A stretch of DNA of 16,730 nt. It comes from Pseudomonadota bacterium. GTDB lineage: Bacteria; Chloroflexota; Ktedonobacteria; Ktedonobacterales; JACDGC01. The notes below the pieces were generated by a model. It was given only the letters and a program-made list of their open reading frames with translations, searched no databases and was not told the DNA's origin. Shown one piece after another: positions 1 to 7,347 of the stretch (its first letter is position 1; the number at the start of each line of letters is the position of its first letter). Both the position numbers and the translations under genes were made by a program. The DNA lies in assembly GCA_021323815.1 (NCBI GenBank), contig JAJPKG010000311.1, positions 1 to 16,730 of the forward strand. The letters run 5' to 3'.

Positions 1-523
1 CAACACCTATACAATCAAGGATAATCTCGTCATCCAGATGATACGTTTGCACCATCCATATATCAACTGAGCGCCTTATGTAAACATCGACAGCAGGTCG
101 ATCTTGAGCGATGAGAAGAACAGCTTGCAACGATGGACAAGCGCGATAACTTTCCAGTTTTACCCCCCGATCGTATGCTTCGGTTCCAGGCGATAACACT
201 TCCACTACCACAGTTGGTGCTGTTACCGTTTGGCTTTGTCTGGGAAGCGGCTCAGCACAGACAACCGAAACATCAGGATATACATAACGGGAATCGTTCA
301 GCATAACACGAACATCCGAGGTAAACACCATGCATGACACATCACGTAGTCCCTGGTTTAACAAGGTGATCACATTCCCACTGATCAAGCCGTGCTCAGT
401 AGAGCCACCTGACATCATCAGCACGCGCCCATCGAGATATTCATAGCGTGTTTGGGGGTTGGCGGCTTCCAACGCGAAATAGGATTCGACGCTCATCCGC
501 GATTCTTCTGATGCGGCACTCAT
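1..523 (-). CDS. Uma2 family (DUF820) PD-(D/E)XK-like nuclease, 3' end off window
   Basis: The minus frame is open from ATG at 523 to the window edge, giving 174 residues of a family that is usually about 190-200 long, so only a short C-terminus is missing. Seen motifs: RYEYLDG near residues 26-32, YPDVSVV near 82-88 (candidate metal-binding D84), VEVLSP near 107-112 (E108) and DRGVKLESY near 118-126 (K122). This D...E...K order matches the PD-(D/E)XK-type core of Uma2 proteins. The start is well fixed: GAGGAG lies about 6 bases upstream, and a near-consensus promoter sits at 562-590. Uma2 families are large and often expanded in Chloroflexota and cyanobacteria; their cellular role is poorly known, so no specific function or target is claimed. 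Its codon use looks less GC-rich than that of the neighbouring kinase. Confidence 0.85.
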   Translation of the reverse strand, partial: MSAASEESRMSVESYFALEAANPQTRYEYLDGRVLMMSGGSTEHGLISGNVITLLNQGLRDVSCMVFTSDVRVMLNDSRYVYPDVSVVCAEPLPRQSQTVTAPTVVVEVLSPGTEAYDRGVKLESYRACPSLQAVLLIAQDRPAVDVYIRRSVDIWMVQTYHLDDEIILDCIGV

Positions 524-561
524 GGCGGCTCCTCCTCAAGAGACATTTCCCCTACGTTACA

Positions 562-590
562 GTTATAGGATGGGTTGCGGTGAATATCAA
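562..590 (-). promoter_or_regulatory. Sigma70-type promoter for the Uma2 gene
   Basis: On the minus strand a -35 box TTGATA (585-590) is followed by a 17-base spacer and a -10 box TATAAC (562-567). Each box is one base from consensus. Initiation is expected near 555, about 30 bases before the Uma2 ATG at 523. Confidence 0.65.
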
Positions 591-600
591 GCTGCGCTGG

Positions 601-1557
601 TTATCCCTTCTGAACGTGCATCCTCAACGCGGCTTCCAGTTCAGCGGCGGTGGGTAGCGAGGGGATGGCCCCGCGCCGGGTGACGGCGAGCGTGCCCGCC
701 ACGCAAGCGCGCCGCAATGCCGCTTCGATGGCATCTTGCCCCAGATGGATGGGATGCGCCGGCAAGCTCGCCAGCAGCGCCGCCATGAAGGCATCACCTG
801 CTCCGGTCGCGTCCGCCACCGTCGTCATTGAGGGAGCCGCCACCGCACCGATCATTCCGGCGTGGCGATAGAGGCAGCCCTGCGCGCCAAGCGTCACCAC
901 CACCAGCGCGGCGGGCGTTTCCAACGCGGCCAGCGCCTCTTGTGGCTCGTCCAGCCCGGTCAGCAGCCGGGCTTCAGAGTCGTTCATCTTCACCACGTCG
1001 CACAGTTCCAGGGGCAGATCGCCCGCCAAACCGGCGGCGTGATCGGGCCATAATGCGGGTCGCCAATTGACATCATATGCGCAGATCGCGCCGGTTTGGC
1101 GGGCGATCTGCCATGCCGCCAGCATAGCGGAGCGCGCCGGTTCGTGCGCCAGCATCACCGAGCCGCCATGCACAATGCGCGCCGAACGTAACAGAGCGCG
1201 GTCCAGCTCGTCCGCCGTCAGGTTGGCATGCGCCCCTGCGAAGAAGGCGAAATGCGGATCGCCGCCGGCGCTCAGCGCCACCGCCGCCAGGGTGGTCAAC
1301 TGGCGCGCATCGTCCACCAGCCCACGCGTCACAACGCCCTCACGTTCCAGCAAGGCGCGCAAGCCCTGACCAAATTCATCGCGCCCCACCTTGCCGACAA
1401 ATGCCGCCTTGCCGCCCAGCCGGCTCACCCCCACCGCCACATTCGCCGGCGCGCCGCCGGGCAGTGGCACAAACGCGGGCGCGTCAAACAGGGTCACATC
1501 CGCCTGGGTGGCGATGAGGTCGATGAGAATTTCCCCAACAGCAACGACATCAAGCAT
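601..1557 (-). CDS. PfkB/ribokinase family carbohydrate kinase (fructokinase-like)
   Basis: A 318-aa protein, the usual length for PfkB sugar kinases. It should phosphorylate a sugar hydroxyl with ATP in the cytoplasm; fructose is a common substrate for this subgroup, but the substrate cannot be read from sequence. Seen motifs: N-terminal strand VVAVGEILIDLI (residues 4-15); the first PfkB signature including GGAPAN (34-39) followed by VAVGVSRLGG; and the second signature DATGAGD (249-255), where the last Asp is the catalytic base and GAG forms the anion hole. The ATG at 1557 was chosen because AGGAGG (1565-1570) lies 7 bases upstream and the kinase fold starts there; the longer open frame upstream is the reverse of the cyclase gene. 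It is divergent from the cyclase, with a 124-base gap. Confidence 0.9.
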   Translation of the reverse strand: MLDVVAVGEILIDLIATQADVTLFDAPAFVPLPGGAPANVAVGVSRLGGKAAFVGKVGRDEFGQGLRALLEREGVVTRGLVDDARQLTTLAAVALSAGGDPHFAFFAGAHANLTADELDRALLRSARIVHGGSVMLAHEPARSAMLAAWQIARQTGAICAYDVNWRPALWPDHAAGLAGDLPLELCDVVKMNDSEARLLTGLDEPQEALAALETPAALVVVTLGAQGCLYRHAGMIGAVAAPSMTTVADATGAGDAFMAALLASLPAHPIHLGQDAIEAALRRACVAGTLAVTRRGAIPSLPTAAELEAALRMHVQKG

Positions 1558-1634
1558 GGTGCCGCCTCCTTCTATCCACAGTGAAGATACATTATGAGAA
1601 AAAGATTGACCGGCTATGGCTTGCCGTGTGCTTA

Positions 1635-1643
1635 TGTTATACT
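1635..1643 (+). promoter_or_regulatory. Extended -10 promoter for the cyclase gene
   Basis: TGTTATACT fits the extended -10 form TGnTATAAT with one mismatch. No good -35 box is visible at 16-18 bases upstream, which is usual for extended -10 promoters. Initiation near 1650 would leave a leader of about 30 bases before the ATG at 1682. Confidence 0.45.
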
Positions 1644-1681
1644 GCATACGACATAGATACATTGGGCCGCAGGAGGTCGCC

Positions 1682-3562
1682 ATGGGATCGCCGACACAAG
1701 GGGTGTTCGTCAGCCAGGGAGGGCTGCCCAGTCGCATCACCCAACCCGAACCCAGCCCCTTGACGCGCGCCGCGTTCATCCAGAGCGAGGTCGTGCGCGA
1801 GCTGAGCGAATTGCGCCAGGAAATGGCGGCGCTCGCACAGGGATTGCAGCAGGTGGAAGCGGTGTTCGCGGAATTGCGCCAGCAGCAGCTGGCCACGCGT
1901 CTGACCGCGCCCCTGAGCCAGACGCGCGAAGTGTCGGTGCGCGTCGCCCGCGTCGCGGCCCTGCTGGGCGAGCTGGAACACGCCCTGACGACCGCGAACG
2001 AGACTGTGCAGACCTTGCGCGAGGAACGCGGCCAGTTGCAATCGCTGTGCGTCATCGCTGAGCACCTCAATTCCACCATCGACCGCCCTGCGTTGCTGGA
2101 ACGCGTGCTGGATGACCTGTTGCTGCTGGTGCGCGCCGACCGGGGCGGCATTTTGCTGGCCAATGCGCAAGGAACGCTGCATTTCGAGGCCGCCCGCGCC
2201 GCCAACCAGATGAGCCTGAGCAGCAGTGACTATGTGATGAGCCGGGGCACCATCGAAAACGTCTGGAAATCGCAGCGACCGTTGCTCGCCGCCGATGCGC
2301 AGCACGACGACCGCGTGGCGGATTCCCAGAGCGTGCAGGCACAGGGCATCCGCAGCATCATGTGCGCGCCATTGCGGGCACAGGGCAAGGCGCTGGGCAT
2401 CGTTTACGTTGACCGGCTCACGTCTGAACTGCCTTTCACCGAAAAACACCTGGATCTGCTAGCGGCGTTCTGCAATGAAGCGGCCATCGCCATCGAAAAC
2501 GCCAATCTGTTCTTGCTTCAACGCCTCAAAACGCAAGAGATCGCCGCCATCAAAAATTACACCGACAGTGTGTTGTCGTCCATCAACAGTGGCGTGCTGG
2601 CAACCGATAACGAGGGGCGCGTCACCCGCGCCAATCCCGCGCTGGAACGCATTCTGGGCATCCGCGCCGCCGATGTGCTGGGGCAGCCGTTTGGCCGCGT
2701 GCTCAGCCGTCTGCCGGACGTGAACATCACTGCCGAGATCGAAGCGACAGCGCGCGATCTGGATGTGCAGGAAACGCGCCTGGTGCGCGGCCCCATCGCC
2801 GGCCAGGGCAGCCCCAAGATTCTCAACGTGGGTTGGTCGGCGCTGTGCGATTCTGAGCGCCGCCGCTTGGGAACCGTGATTGTGCTGGATGACCTGACGG
2901 AGTTTGAAAATGCCAAGCAAGAGGCGCAGATCTTCCGCCGCTACATTCATCCTGATGTGGTCGATCGCCTGACGAAGAACCCCAATGCCACCGATCTCGG
3001 CGGCGAGGAGCGCGAGATCTCGGTGGTCTTCACCGATCTGCGCGGTTTCACCAGCCTGGGCGAGCGCCTTGATCCGGCGGCTCTGGTGGATTTGCTGAAT
3101 GACTATCTCGCCATCGCCATCGACGCGATCCTGGCGCGTGGTGGCACCATCACCATGTTTGAGGGCGACGCGGTGATGGCGATCTTCAATGCCCCCAACG
3201 ATCAGCCGGAACATCCCTGGCTGGCAACCCAGGCGGCATGGGATATTGTGCAGCGCGTCAAGAGCCTGAATCTGAAGACGGGCAACCAGCATATCATCAG
3301 TTGCAAGGTGGGTGTGCACACTGGTCCGGCGCTGGTGGGCAACATCGGCGCGGCAGGGCGCCTGCAAAGCTACACTGCCATCGGCGACACGGTCAACACG
3401 GCCAAGCGCCTGGAAGAAGCGGCAAAAAATACCGACGTCTTACTGAGCGAAACCACCTATCAGCGCGTCAAAGATTCCATCAGCGCCCAACACGTTGACA
3501 CGATGACTTTTCGCGGCAAAAAGCAACCGCTTGGTGTGTGGGAGATGCTGGGGCCGCGTTGA
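1682..3562 (+). CDS. GAF-PAS class III adenylate/guanylate cyclase
   Basis: A 626-aa predicted cytoplasmic signalling enzyme that would make a cyclic nucleotide from NTP. Order of parts: helical, coiled-coil-like N-terminus (about 30-115), GAF domain (about 121-282), PAS domain (about 296-405, NSGVLATDNEGRV...), linker helix with YIHPDVVDRL, and class III cyclase domain (about 440-622). Seen catalytic residues: metal Asp452 in VFTDLRGFTS, metal Asp496 in FEGDAVMAIF, and Asn572 and Arg576 in VNTAKRLEE. The usual purine-selecting Lys four residues before the second Asp is Met492; the partner position in YTAIGD is Thr565. ATG 1682 was chosen because AGGAGG (1671-1676) precedes it; an in-frame ATG at 1616 lies upstream of that site. 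No membrane segment is visible, so the input is probably an intracellular ligand sensed by GAF or PAS. Confidence 0.92.
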   Translation: MGSPTQGVFVSQGGLPSRITQPEPSPLTRAAFIQSEVVRELSELRQEMAALAQGLQQVEAVFAELRQQQLATRLTAPLSQTREVSVRVARVAALLGELEHALTTANETVQTLREERGQLQSLCVIAEHLNSTIDRPALLERVLDDLLLLVRADRGGILLANAQGTLHFEAARAANQMSLSSSDYVMSRGTIENVWKSQRPLLAADAQHDDRVADSQSVQAQGIRSIMCAPLRAQGKALGIVYVDRLTSELPFTEKHLDLLAAFCNEAAIAIENANLFLLQRLKTQEIAAIKNYTDSVLSSINSGVLATDNEGRVTRANPALERILGIRAADVLGQPFGRVLSRLPDVNITAEIEATARDLDVQETRLVRGPIAGQGSPKILNVGWSALCDSERRRLGTVIVLDDLTEFENAKQEAQIFRRYIHPDVVDRLTKNPNATDLGGEEREISVVFTDLRGFTSLGERLDPAALVDLLNDYLAIAIDAILARGGTITMFEGDAVMAIFNAPNDQPEHPWLATQAAWDIVQRVKSLNLKTGNQHIISCKVGVHTGPALVGNIGAAGRLQSYTAIGDTVNTAKRLEEAAKNTDVLLSETTYQRVKDSISAQHVDTMTFRGKKQPLGVWEMLGPR

Positions 3563-3597
3563 GATGCCACCAAGCTAAGATAGCGTTGGCTTGTCTG

Positions 3598-3796
3598 TTA
3601 GGAGGATGGCGGGGGTGCTGGTGCCTGACGGCGGGGCCGTCTCAGAAGCGCTCCGCCGCAATTCGGGCAGATGGCGTGGATGGTTGCAACGCAAGAAGCA
3701 CAAAACGTCTATGCATTATGAACCGATATGCGTTTCCCCGTCCGGGGTGAGATCGGTTCCACAGCGCTCGCACGTTGCACGTATTTCCACCGCCAT
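3598..3796 (-). pseudogene. DUF1272-like zinc-ribbon protein, frameshifted
   Basis: Read on the minus strand, ATG at 3796 (AGGAG about 8 bases upstream) encodes MAVEIRATCERCGTDLTPDG, then ETHIGS and a stop at 3716-3718. In another frame the sequence resumes with TFCASCV...ICPNCGGALLRRPRR and ends at TAA 3598-3600. Together these reproduce the DUF1272 pattern: CxxC, a central CTFCxxC, then CPNCGG-LxRRPRR. The break lies around 3700-3720, where the expected central 'CSxECTFC' has been damaged: the first Cys codon reads GGT (Gly) and the frame shifts. It lies between the cyclase and thioesterase genes, which converge on it. It could still make a short 26-aa peptide, but a working protein is unlikely unless the frameshift is a sequencing error. 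Confidence 0.7.
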
Positions 3797-3828
3797 TTCA
3801 GAGACTCCTGTCGCTGCTCAGCAATAAT

Positions 3829-4665
3829 TCATTGCATAGCATAGACGTACCACGTGGTCGCGGTCAGCAGCGGTGTGGCGGGGTCGTCGCGCAGGGTGAT
3901 AGCGTGATCCAGCACCATCCCACGCCGGCCAACAGCTTTTGGTGTCGTGGTAATGCTGATGCGATCTCCTGGCCGGGCTGAGCGTTGATAATGCATGGAG
4001 AAACGGCGAGGTAAGAGCGGCGATAAGAGATGTGGTTTCGTATCCGCCCAGACCTCGGATGAAAGCCGCACCGCCTCATGCAGCCAGTCGGCATAGACGC
4101 AGTTGTTGACGTGCTTGAGCGTGTCGGCCTCATAGCCACGCGCCCACCATTCCACGTGCGTTGAGTTGAGCAAATGGGCGGAGGTGTTTTCCCATTCCGG
4201 GCGGGTGATGAGCGACGGGCGCGGCGACTGCGGCATGTGGGCGAACTCTTCGGGGATGCGCCGGGGCGTCTGGCTGGCGCGGTCCACATAGGCCCAGGTG
4301 GTTGATGCGCGGGCGACGGTGGCCCCGGTGGCGGCATTGGTCAGATGATAATTGCGGACGGACGAGACGCGGGTGAAACGCTGCACCCACGTCTTCAATT
4401 CCAGCGTGTCGCCGTTGCCGATGCCTGCGCCGAACTCAATGGTCTGGCGAAAGATCACCCAGCCCGCGCCACGCTCCAGATACCACCTGGGGCCAAAGCC
4501 GGCGGCGGTGGATGCCAGATTCGCGGCCAGCTCGCAATAGCGCAACAGATTGCCCGGCCCCAGCCGCCCGTTCGCGCTCAGCTCATAGGCGCGCACCGGC
4601 TGGCGCGTCACAAATTCTCCTGTCGGCAGGTAATGCCCCTCAGTGCTGCTGGTTTCACCCGTCAT
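3829..4665 (-). CDS. Acyl-ACP thioesterase (FatA/FatB-like, two hotdog domains)
   Basis: A 278-aa protein of the bacterial acyl-ACP thioesterase family (PF01643 type), which releases fatty acids from acyl carrier protein in the cytoplasm. Two hotdog halves are seen: residues about 20-140 (with GAGWVIFRQTIEF and WAYVDR near 125-129) and about 165-275. The second half holds ADTLKHVNNCVYADWLHEA (180-198), the conserved Asp...HVNN...Y segment of the plant and bacterial enzymes. ATG 4665 was chosen because the family homology starts shortly after it and a GGAAAGG sequence lies upstream; the longer open frame is a shadow of the upstream gene. It is 64 bases downstream of the DUF4388 gene on the same strand, so it may be the last gene of that operon. 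Acyl chain length preference cannot be read. Confidence 0.85.
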   Translation of the reverse strand: MTGETSSTEGHYLPTGEFVTRQPVRAYELSANGRLGPGNLLRYCELAANLASTAAGFGPRWYLERGAGWVIFRQTIEFGAGIGNGDTLELKTWVQRFTRVSSVRNYHLTNAATGATVARASTTWAYVDRASQTPRRIPEEFAHMPQSPRPSLITRPEWENTSAHLLNSTHVEWWARGYEADTLKHVNNCVYADWLHEAVRLSSEVWADTKPHLLSPLLPRRFSMHYQRSARPGDRISITTTPKAVGRRGMVLDHAITLRDDPATPLLTATTWYVYAMQ

Positions 4666-4702
4666 GCTTATGCCCTTTCCAGGATGGTATTGACGCGAAA
4701 GC

Positions 4703-4730
4703 GGGCGAGACATGCCGTCGCCCCTACGTT
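4703..4730. repeat. Short inverted repeat between the DUF4388 and thioesterase genes
   Basis: GGGCGA (4703-4708) and TCGCCC (4718-4723) form a 6-bp stem with a 9-base loop, followed by CCTACGTT. The string CCCCTACGTT also occurs at 549-558 in front of the Uma2 gene, so this may be a fragment of a dispersed intergenic repeat. It is too weak to call a terminator. Confidence 0.3.
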
Positions 4731-5578
4731 TAGTTGTGCGCCTTCGCGGGATAGGCAGCGATGCCGAGATCGAGCCGCAGCTTCTCGGCCAGTTGCGCGC
4801 CACGCTCCGGTCCCAACACCTGCGCCACGCCCGCTTCCATCGCCTGCACCACCTGCGCCACCGCCGCGACGGAAAGCGTGGTGATCTGCGGCAGTCGCTC
4901 CGGTGGGAAGCCCGCGCCGCGCAAGGCGTCATCGCAAAAAAGTTCGGCGGCGACGCCCAACATAGGATACGCCGATTGCGCGATGGCACGCGCCAGCTTT
5001 TCACCCGCGCCCGGCGGCATCTGCGCGGCGAACCCCTCCCGAAGCAGCCGCGCCGCCGTCTCGCGGCAGCGCAAGCGTCCCATGCCGATGCGATCGGCAA
5101 TCGTTGCCAGCGTCGTCTGCCCGTCGCAGAGCGACAAAATCCGCCCTTCCGGCGTGACGGATTCGGGGGGCAGCACCGTTCCGGTGGGCGTCGCGGCGAC
5201 TAACGCCATGTGGATGGTCGGCACCAACTCGCGGACGCGCGCCCAGTCTTCTTGCCGCTTGATGCCCCGAAAAATGAGCGTTGGCGTATCGACGGTGAGG
5301 TTAGGCGGGGGCAAATCTTGCGGTTCGCAGGAAGTGAAGGTGAAGAAGCCAGCTTCCCACAGAAACATATTCTCCACAGCATGCTCGCGGGCGCGGTCAG
5401 CCAGAAATGCCGCGTGCGGCTTGCCCTCCCGGAACGCGAGATGACCGATGGGCATGCGCTCGCGCGGCTGGGTGGCGGGAAACAGCGGCACCAGTTCCAG
5501 GTTTCCCGTCGCCGCGTTGATGGCGATGAGCTGGATCACTTCCACCAGCGGGATCTCTTGCAGCAATCCCTCGGTCAT
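4730..5578 (-). CDS. DUF4388 (PATAN-like) domain protein
   Basis: A 282-aa protein. Residues about 5-90 match the DUF4388/PATAN pattern: LQEIPLVEVIQLIAINAATG, then GHLAFREGKPHAAF, a helix with AVENMFLWEAG and the strand FFTFTS. Residues about 140-185 (VTPEGRILSLCDG... TLATIADRIGM... ETAARLLREGF) look like a winged-helix-type region; the rest is mainly helical and ends in KAHN. Proteins with this domain are commonly found with response regulators or MglA-type GTPases in Chloroflexota, Deinococcota and Myxococcota, and are thought to be adaptor or effector partners. The ATG at 5578 has AGGAG about 6 bases upstream and lies 7 bases after the GTPase stop, so the two are almost certainly co-transcribed. 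It probably acts as the effector or scaffold of the GTPase; this is inferred from context. Confidence 0.85.
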   Translation of the reverse strand: MTEGLLQEIPLVEVIQLIAINAATGNLELVPLFPATQPRERMPIGHLAFREGKPHAAFLADRAREHAVENMFLWEAGFFTFTSCEPQDLPPPNLTVDTPTLIFRGIKRQEDWARVRELVPTIHMALVAATPTGTVLPPESVTPEGRILSLCDGQTTLATIADRIGMGRLRCRETAARLLREGFAAQMPPGAGEKLARAIAQSAYPMLGVAAELFCDDALRGAGFPPERLPQITTLSVAAVAQVVQAMEAGVAQVLGPERGAQLAEKLRLDLGIAAYPAKAHN

Positions 5579-5585
5579 ATTGCTC

Positions 5586-6161
5586 CTACAGTCTGGCCAT
5601 GATCAACTTGCAGATGGCGCGCAGGGTGGGAAAGACGCCCACGCCTTGAATGGCCGACGCCTCAAAGCTGGGCAGAGAGCGCCGGTTCAGATAGCGTTCC
5701 AGCACGGCGGTGGAAAGCGCGTCAGGCAGGTCACGCTTGTTCCACTGCAACACCACCGGAAACTCGGCCATATCCTTGCCTAATGCTTGCATATTGGCTT
5801 CCAATTCGATCAGGCCGCCATAGTTTTCTTCCAGACGATCGCGGCGCGAGTCGGTGACGAAGACCACGCCGTCCGCTCCGTCAAGCACGGCGCGGCGCGT
5901 GCGCTCATAACGGATCTGCCCTGGCACGGTATACAAATGGAAGCGGACGCGGAACCCATGCACCATGCCGAAATCCAGCGGAAGAAAGTCAAAAAAGAGC
6001 GTCATTTCCTGCTCGGTGGCCACCGAAAGGAATTGCCCGCGCGATTCCGACGGGGTGTGCTGAAAAATGTATTGCACGTTGCTGGTTTTGCCGCTCTGGC
6101 CGATGCCATAATAGACCAGCTTGCACTGAATCTCGCGGCCAGCAGTGTTGATGAGCGCCAT
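5586..6161 (-). CDS. MglA/Ras-like small GTPase
   Basis: A 191-aa small GTPase of the MglA type. Seen nucleotide-binding motifs: P-loop GIGQSGKT (residues 19-26), the G3 region written YTVPGQ (77-82) in place of DxxG, G4 NKRD (141-144) and a G5-like EASA. The G3 change from Asp to Thr is typical of the MglA group rather than a defect. No lipid-anchor motif or membrane segment is visible, so it is probably cytoplasmic and moves to a membrane or complex when loaded with GTP. ATG 6161 was preferred to the longer frame because GAGGAG lies about 9 bases upstream and the GTPase fold begins with INTAGREIQCKLVYYG. It starts 4 bases after the Roadblock gene's stop, so it is tightly coupled to its likely regulator. 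Confidence 0.92.
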   Translation of the reverse strand: MALINTAGREIQCKLVYYGIGQSGKTSNVQYIFQHTPSESRGQFLSVATEQEMTLFFDFLPLDFGMVHGFRVRFHLYTVPGQIRYERTRRAVLDGADGVVFVTDSRRDRLEENYGGLIELEANMQALGKDMAEFPVVLQWNKRDLPDALSTAVLERYLNRRSLPSFEASAIQGVGVFPTLRAICKLIMARL

Positions 6162-6165
6162 TCGA

Positions 6166-6672
6166 TCAACGCTCCTCGGTCGTGGAGATGGGATCGTCTT
6201 GAAACAGTCGCGCCAGCGTGTCATCGAAGCTCGCTCGGAACGCCTGGCTGTGAATGGCCGCACGGGCGGCGGCAAGATCGCTGCCGCTCAGATGGGCCAG
6301 TTCCCCCGCCAGATCCGCCGCCACCTGCCCGGCCAGCATGCGCACCAGGCCGATCTGGCTCTGGCCGTCGAAGGCCGTCACCAGCAACCACCGTTCGCCG
6401 ATGAGCAGGGTGAAGATGCTCAGATGCGTGCCCTGCTGAAAGAACGAGTGAAATTCCTGCTCGTCAAACATGGCGGCCAGTTCCCGCGCGGAACGGAACA
6501 GCCCAGCCAGCAGCGCGCCCAGCGGCACGTCGTCGGCCCACGCGCCACCCTCAGCCGCCAGCACGTGGCCGCTCATTTCCAGCAAAACCACTTGCCGCGC
6601 CTGCGCCTCGGCGGCGAATGCCCGCACGCGCTCGCGCACCTGCGCCAGCCGCATGTTGCCGTCGTCATCCAT
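6166..6672 (-). CDS. Roadblock/LC7-like protein, likely GTPase regulator
   Basis: A 168-aa protein with the Roadblock/LC7 pattern: an N-terminal helix (LAQVRERVRAFAAEAQ), strand VVLLEMSGHVLAAEGGAW, helix LGALLAGLFRSARELAAMF, strand FHSFFQQGTHLSIFTLLIGERWLLVTAFD and a helix LVRMLAGQVAADLAGEL. Family members such as MglB act as GAPs or binding partners for MglA-type GTPases; the gene immediately downstream encodes one, which supports that role here. The ATG at 6672 has AGGAGA about 7 bases upstream. It is the first gene of the apparent operon Roadblock-GTPase-DUF4388(-thioesterase), with an extended -10 promoter at 6712-6720. The C-terminus after residue 130 is longer than a minimal Roadblock domain and may form an extra helix. 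Confidence 0.82.
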   Translation of the reverse strand: MDDDGNMRLAQVRERVRAFAAEAQARQVVLLEMSGHVLAAEGGAWADDVPLGALLAGLFRSARELAAMFDEQEFHSFFQQGTHLSIFTLLIGERWLLVTAFDGQSQIGLVRMLAGQVAADLAGELAHLSGSDLAAARAAIHSQAFRASFDDTLARLFQDDPISTTEER

Positions 6673-6711
6673 CGCCCGCTCTCCTGGGGAAGCTCTGCTC
6701 CATCGCCCTGT

Positions 6712-6720
6712 AGTATAGCA
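6712..6720 (-). promoter_or_regulatory. Extended -10 promoter of the Roadblock/GTPase operon
   Basis: On the minus strand TGCTATACT is an extended -10 element; no convincing -35 box is visible. Initiation near 6705 gives a leader of about 33 bases. The string TGCTATACTAC followed by GGGCG is nearly repeated in front of the biotin carboxylase gene (13378-13393, plus strand). Confidence 0.5.
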
Positions 6721-6759
6721 GAAGCCGGGGCATTGCGCGAGGACTGGATGAGAAACGGG

Positions 6760-6900
6760 TCACTGCACCTTCACCGCCGCCTGATACACCTGAAAGGTGC
6801 GATCATCGAAGCAGACCCACATGTTGCTGCGTGATGTCGCCGCGAACGACGTGTAATTCTGCTGCCATGCATTCACCGCACGCGCTCGAACGTCAAAACT
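6760..6900 (-). pseudogene. Possible 3' remnant of an unidentified gene
   Basis: The minus frame ending in TGA at 6760 carries FDVRARAVNAWQQNY...FDDRTFQVYQAAVKVQ, about 45 residues with GC-rich host-like third positions. Upstream, the same frame turns into low-complexity sequence and then into the tRNA terminator and the attL copy, so no proper start is visible. I do not recognise the family. It could be the surviving tail of a gene, or chance coding potential in an intergenic stretch. The rest of 6901-7003 shows nothing I can name. Confidence 0.25.
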
Positions 6901-7003
6901 GGTAGAGCCACTCCTAGAGCCATGTAGGAAGAAGGGGCAACGGGTGCGCCGCAACAATGATTTTTTCAGCAATAGTAGCCATAGTTTACCTTTGCAGAAG
7001 CGG

Positions 7004-7041
7004 CTAGAAAGAAACGCCTGACGGGTTATCGTCAGGCGTTT
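7004..7041 (-). terminator. Orphaned terminator of the original tRNA-Pro gene
   Basis: AAACGCCTGACG (7012-7023) and CGTCAGGCGTTT (7030-7041) form a perfect 12-bp stem with a 6-base loop. On the minus strand the hairpin is followed by a T-rich tail (TTTCTTTCT). It overlaps the edge of attL, so before insertion it lay directly after the tRNA-Pro 3' end. It is now about 6.2 kb away from the intact tRNA. Confidence 0.75.
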
Positions 7042-7085
7042 GGTCGGGGTGAGAGGATTTGAACCTCCGACCACCAGTACCCCAT
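7037..7085. repeat. attL: 49-bp copy of the tRNA-Pro 3' part
   Basis: This block is identical over 49 bases to 13206-13254. It contains the tRNA-Pro sequence from the first base of the anticodon loop to the encoded CCA, plus 4 flanking bases. The 5' half of the tRNA is missing here, so this copy is the displaced remnant. The identity stops at 7085/7086, where the sequence turns into element DNA. Confidence 0.93.
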
Positions 7086-7206
7086 GCTACAAATGTTCTA
7101 ACTTGGCTTGTAGCCTGGGTTTCTACCGACCATGCACCGTTATTTGCTCTAGTTCATTATACTACAAAACTGCTGGTCGGAATAGCCTATGACAAGAATT
7201 TGCATC

Positions 7207-7220
7207 CTTCTTAGAAGAAG
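7207..7220. repeat. 14-bp palindrome upstream of the 93-aa gene
   Basis: CTTCTT-AG-AAGAAG is a perfect palindrome about 130 bases upstream of the ATG at 7348. It lies in the 7086-7347 gap, which otherwise holds AT-rich sequence, a GCTACAA/TTGTAGC inverted repeat (7086-7092/7108-7114) beside attL and a copy of the tRNA-derived core at 7169-7181. It may be an operator; no protein partner is known. Confidence 0.3.
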
Positions 7221-7347
7221 ATGCTGTTGACTCTTTCTTTTCATTATGTTACGCTTTTAACAGAGATGTTCCTGTCGATGAGCGATTGTATAGTGCGTTC
7301 CGCGTAGTGTAAGTTCTCACCTTACTCAACAAGGGGAGGAATAGGAT

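Noticed and set aside
1637..2449. 270-aa minus-strand open frame opposite the cyclase gene
   Set aside because: It is antisense to a clear GAF domain; it is His/Gln/Arg-rich without any motif, as expected from a GC-rich shadow frame.
2459..3367. 302-aa minus-strand open frame opposite the PAS and cyclase domains
   Set aside because: The plus strand carries conserved catalytic motifs; this is a shadow.
4666..5100. N-terminal extension of the thioesterase frame to 5100
   Set aside because: It overlaps the DUF4388 gene in another frame and is Arg-rich low-complexity; the family homology starts near 4665.
7037..7085. A second tRNA-Pro gene
   Set aside because: Only the part from the anticodon loop to CCA is present; the 5' half is missing, so it is an att remnant.
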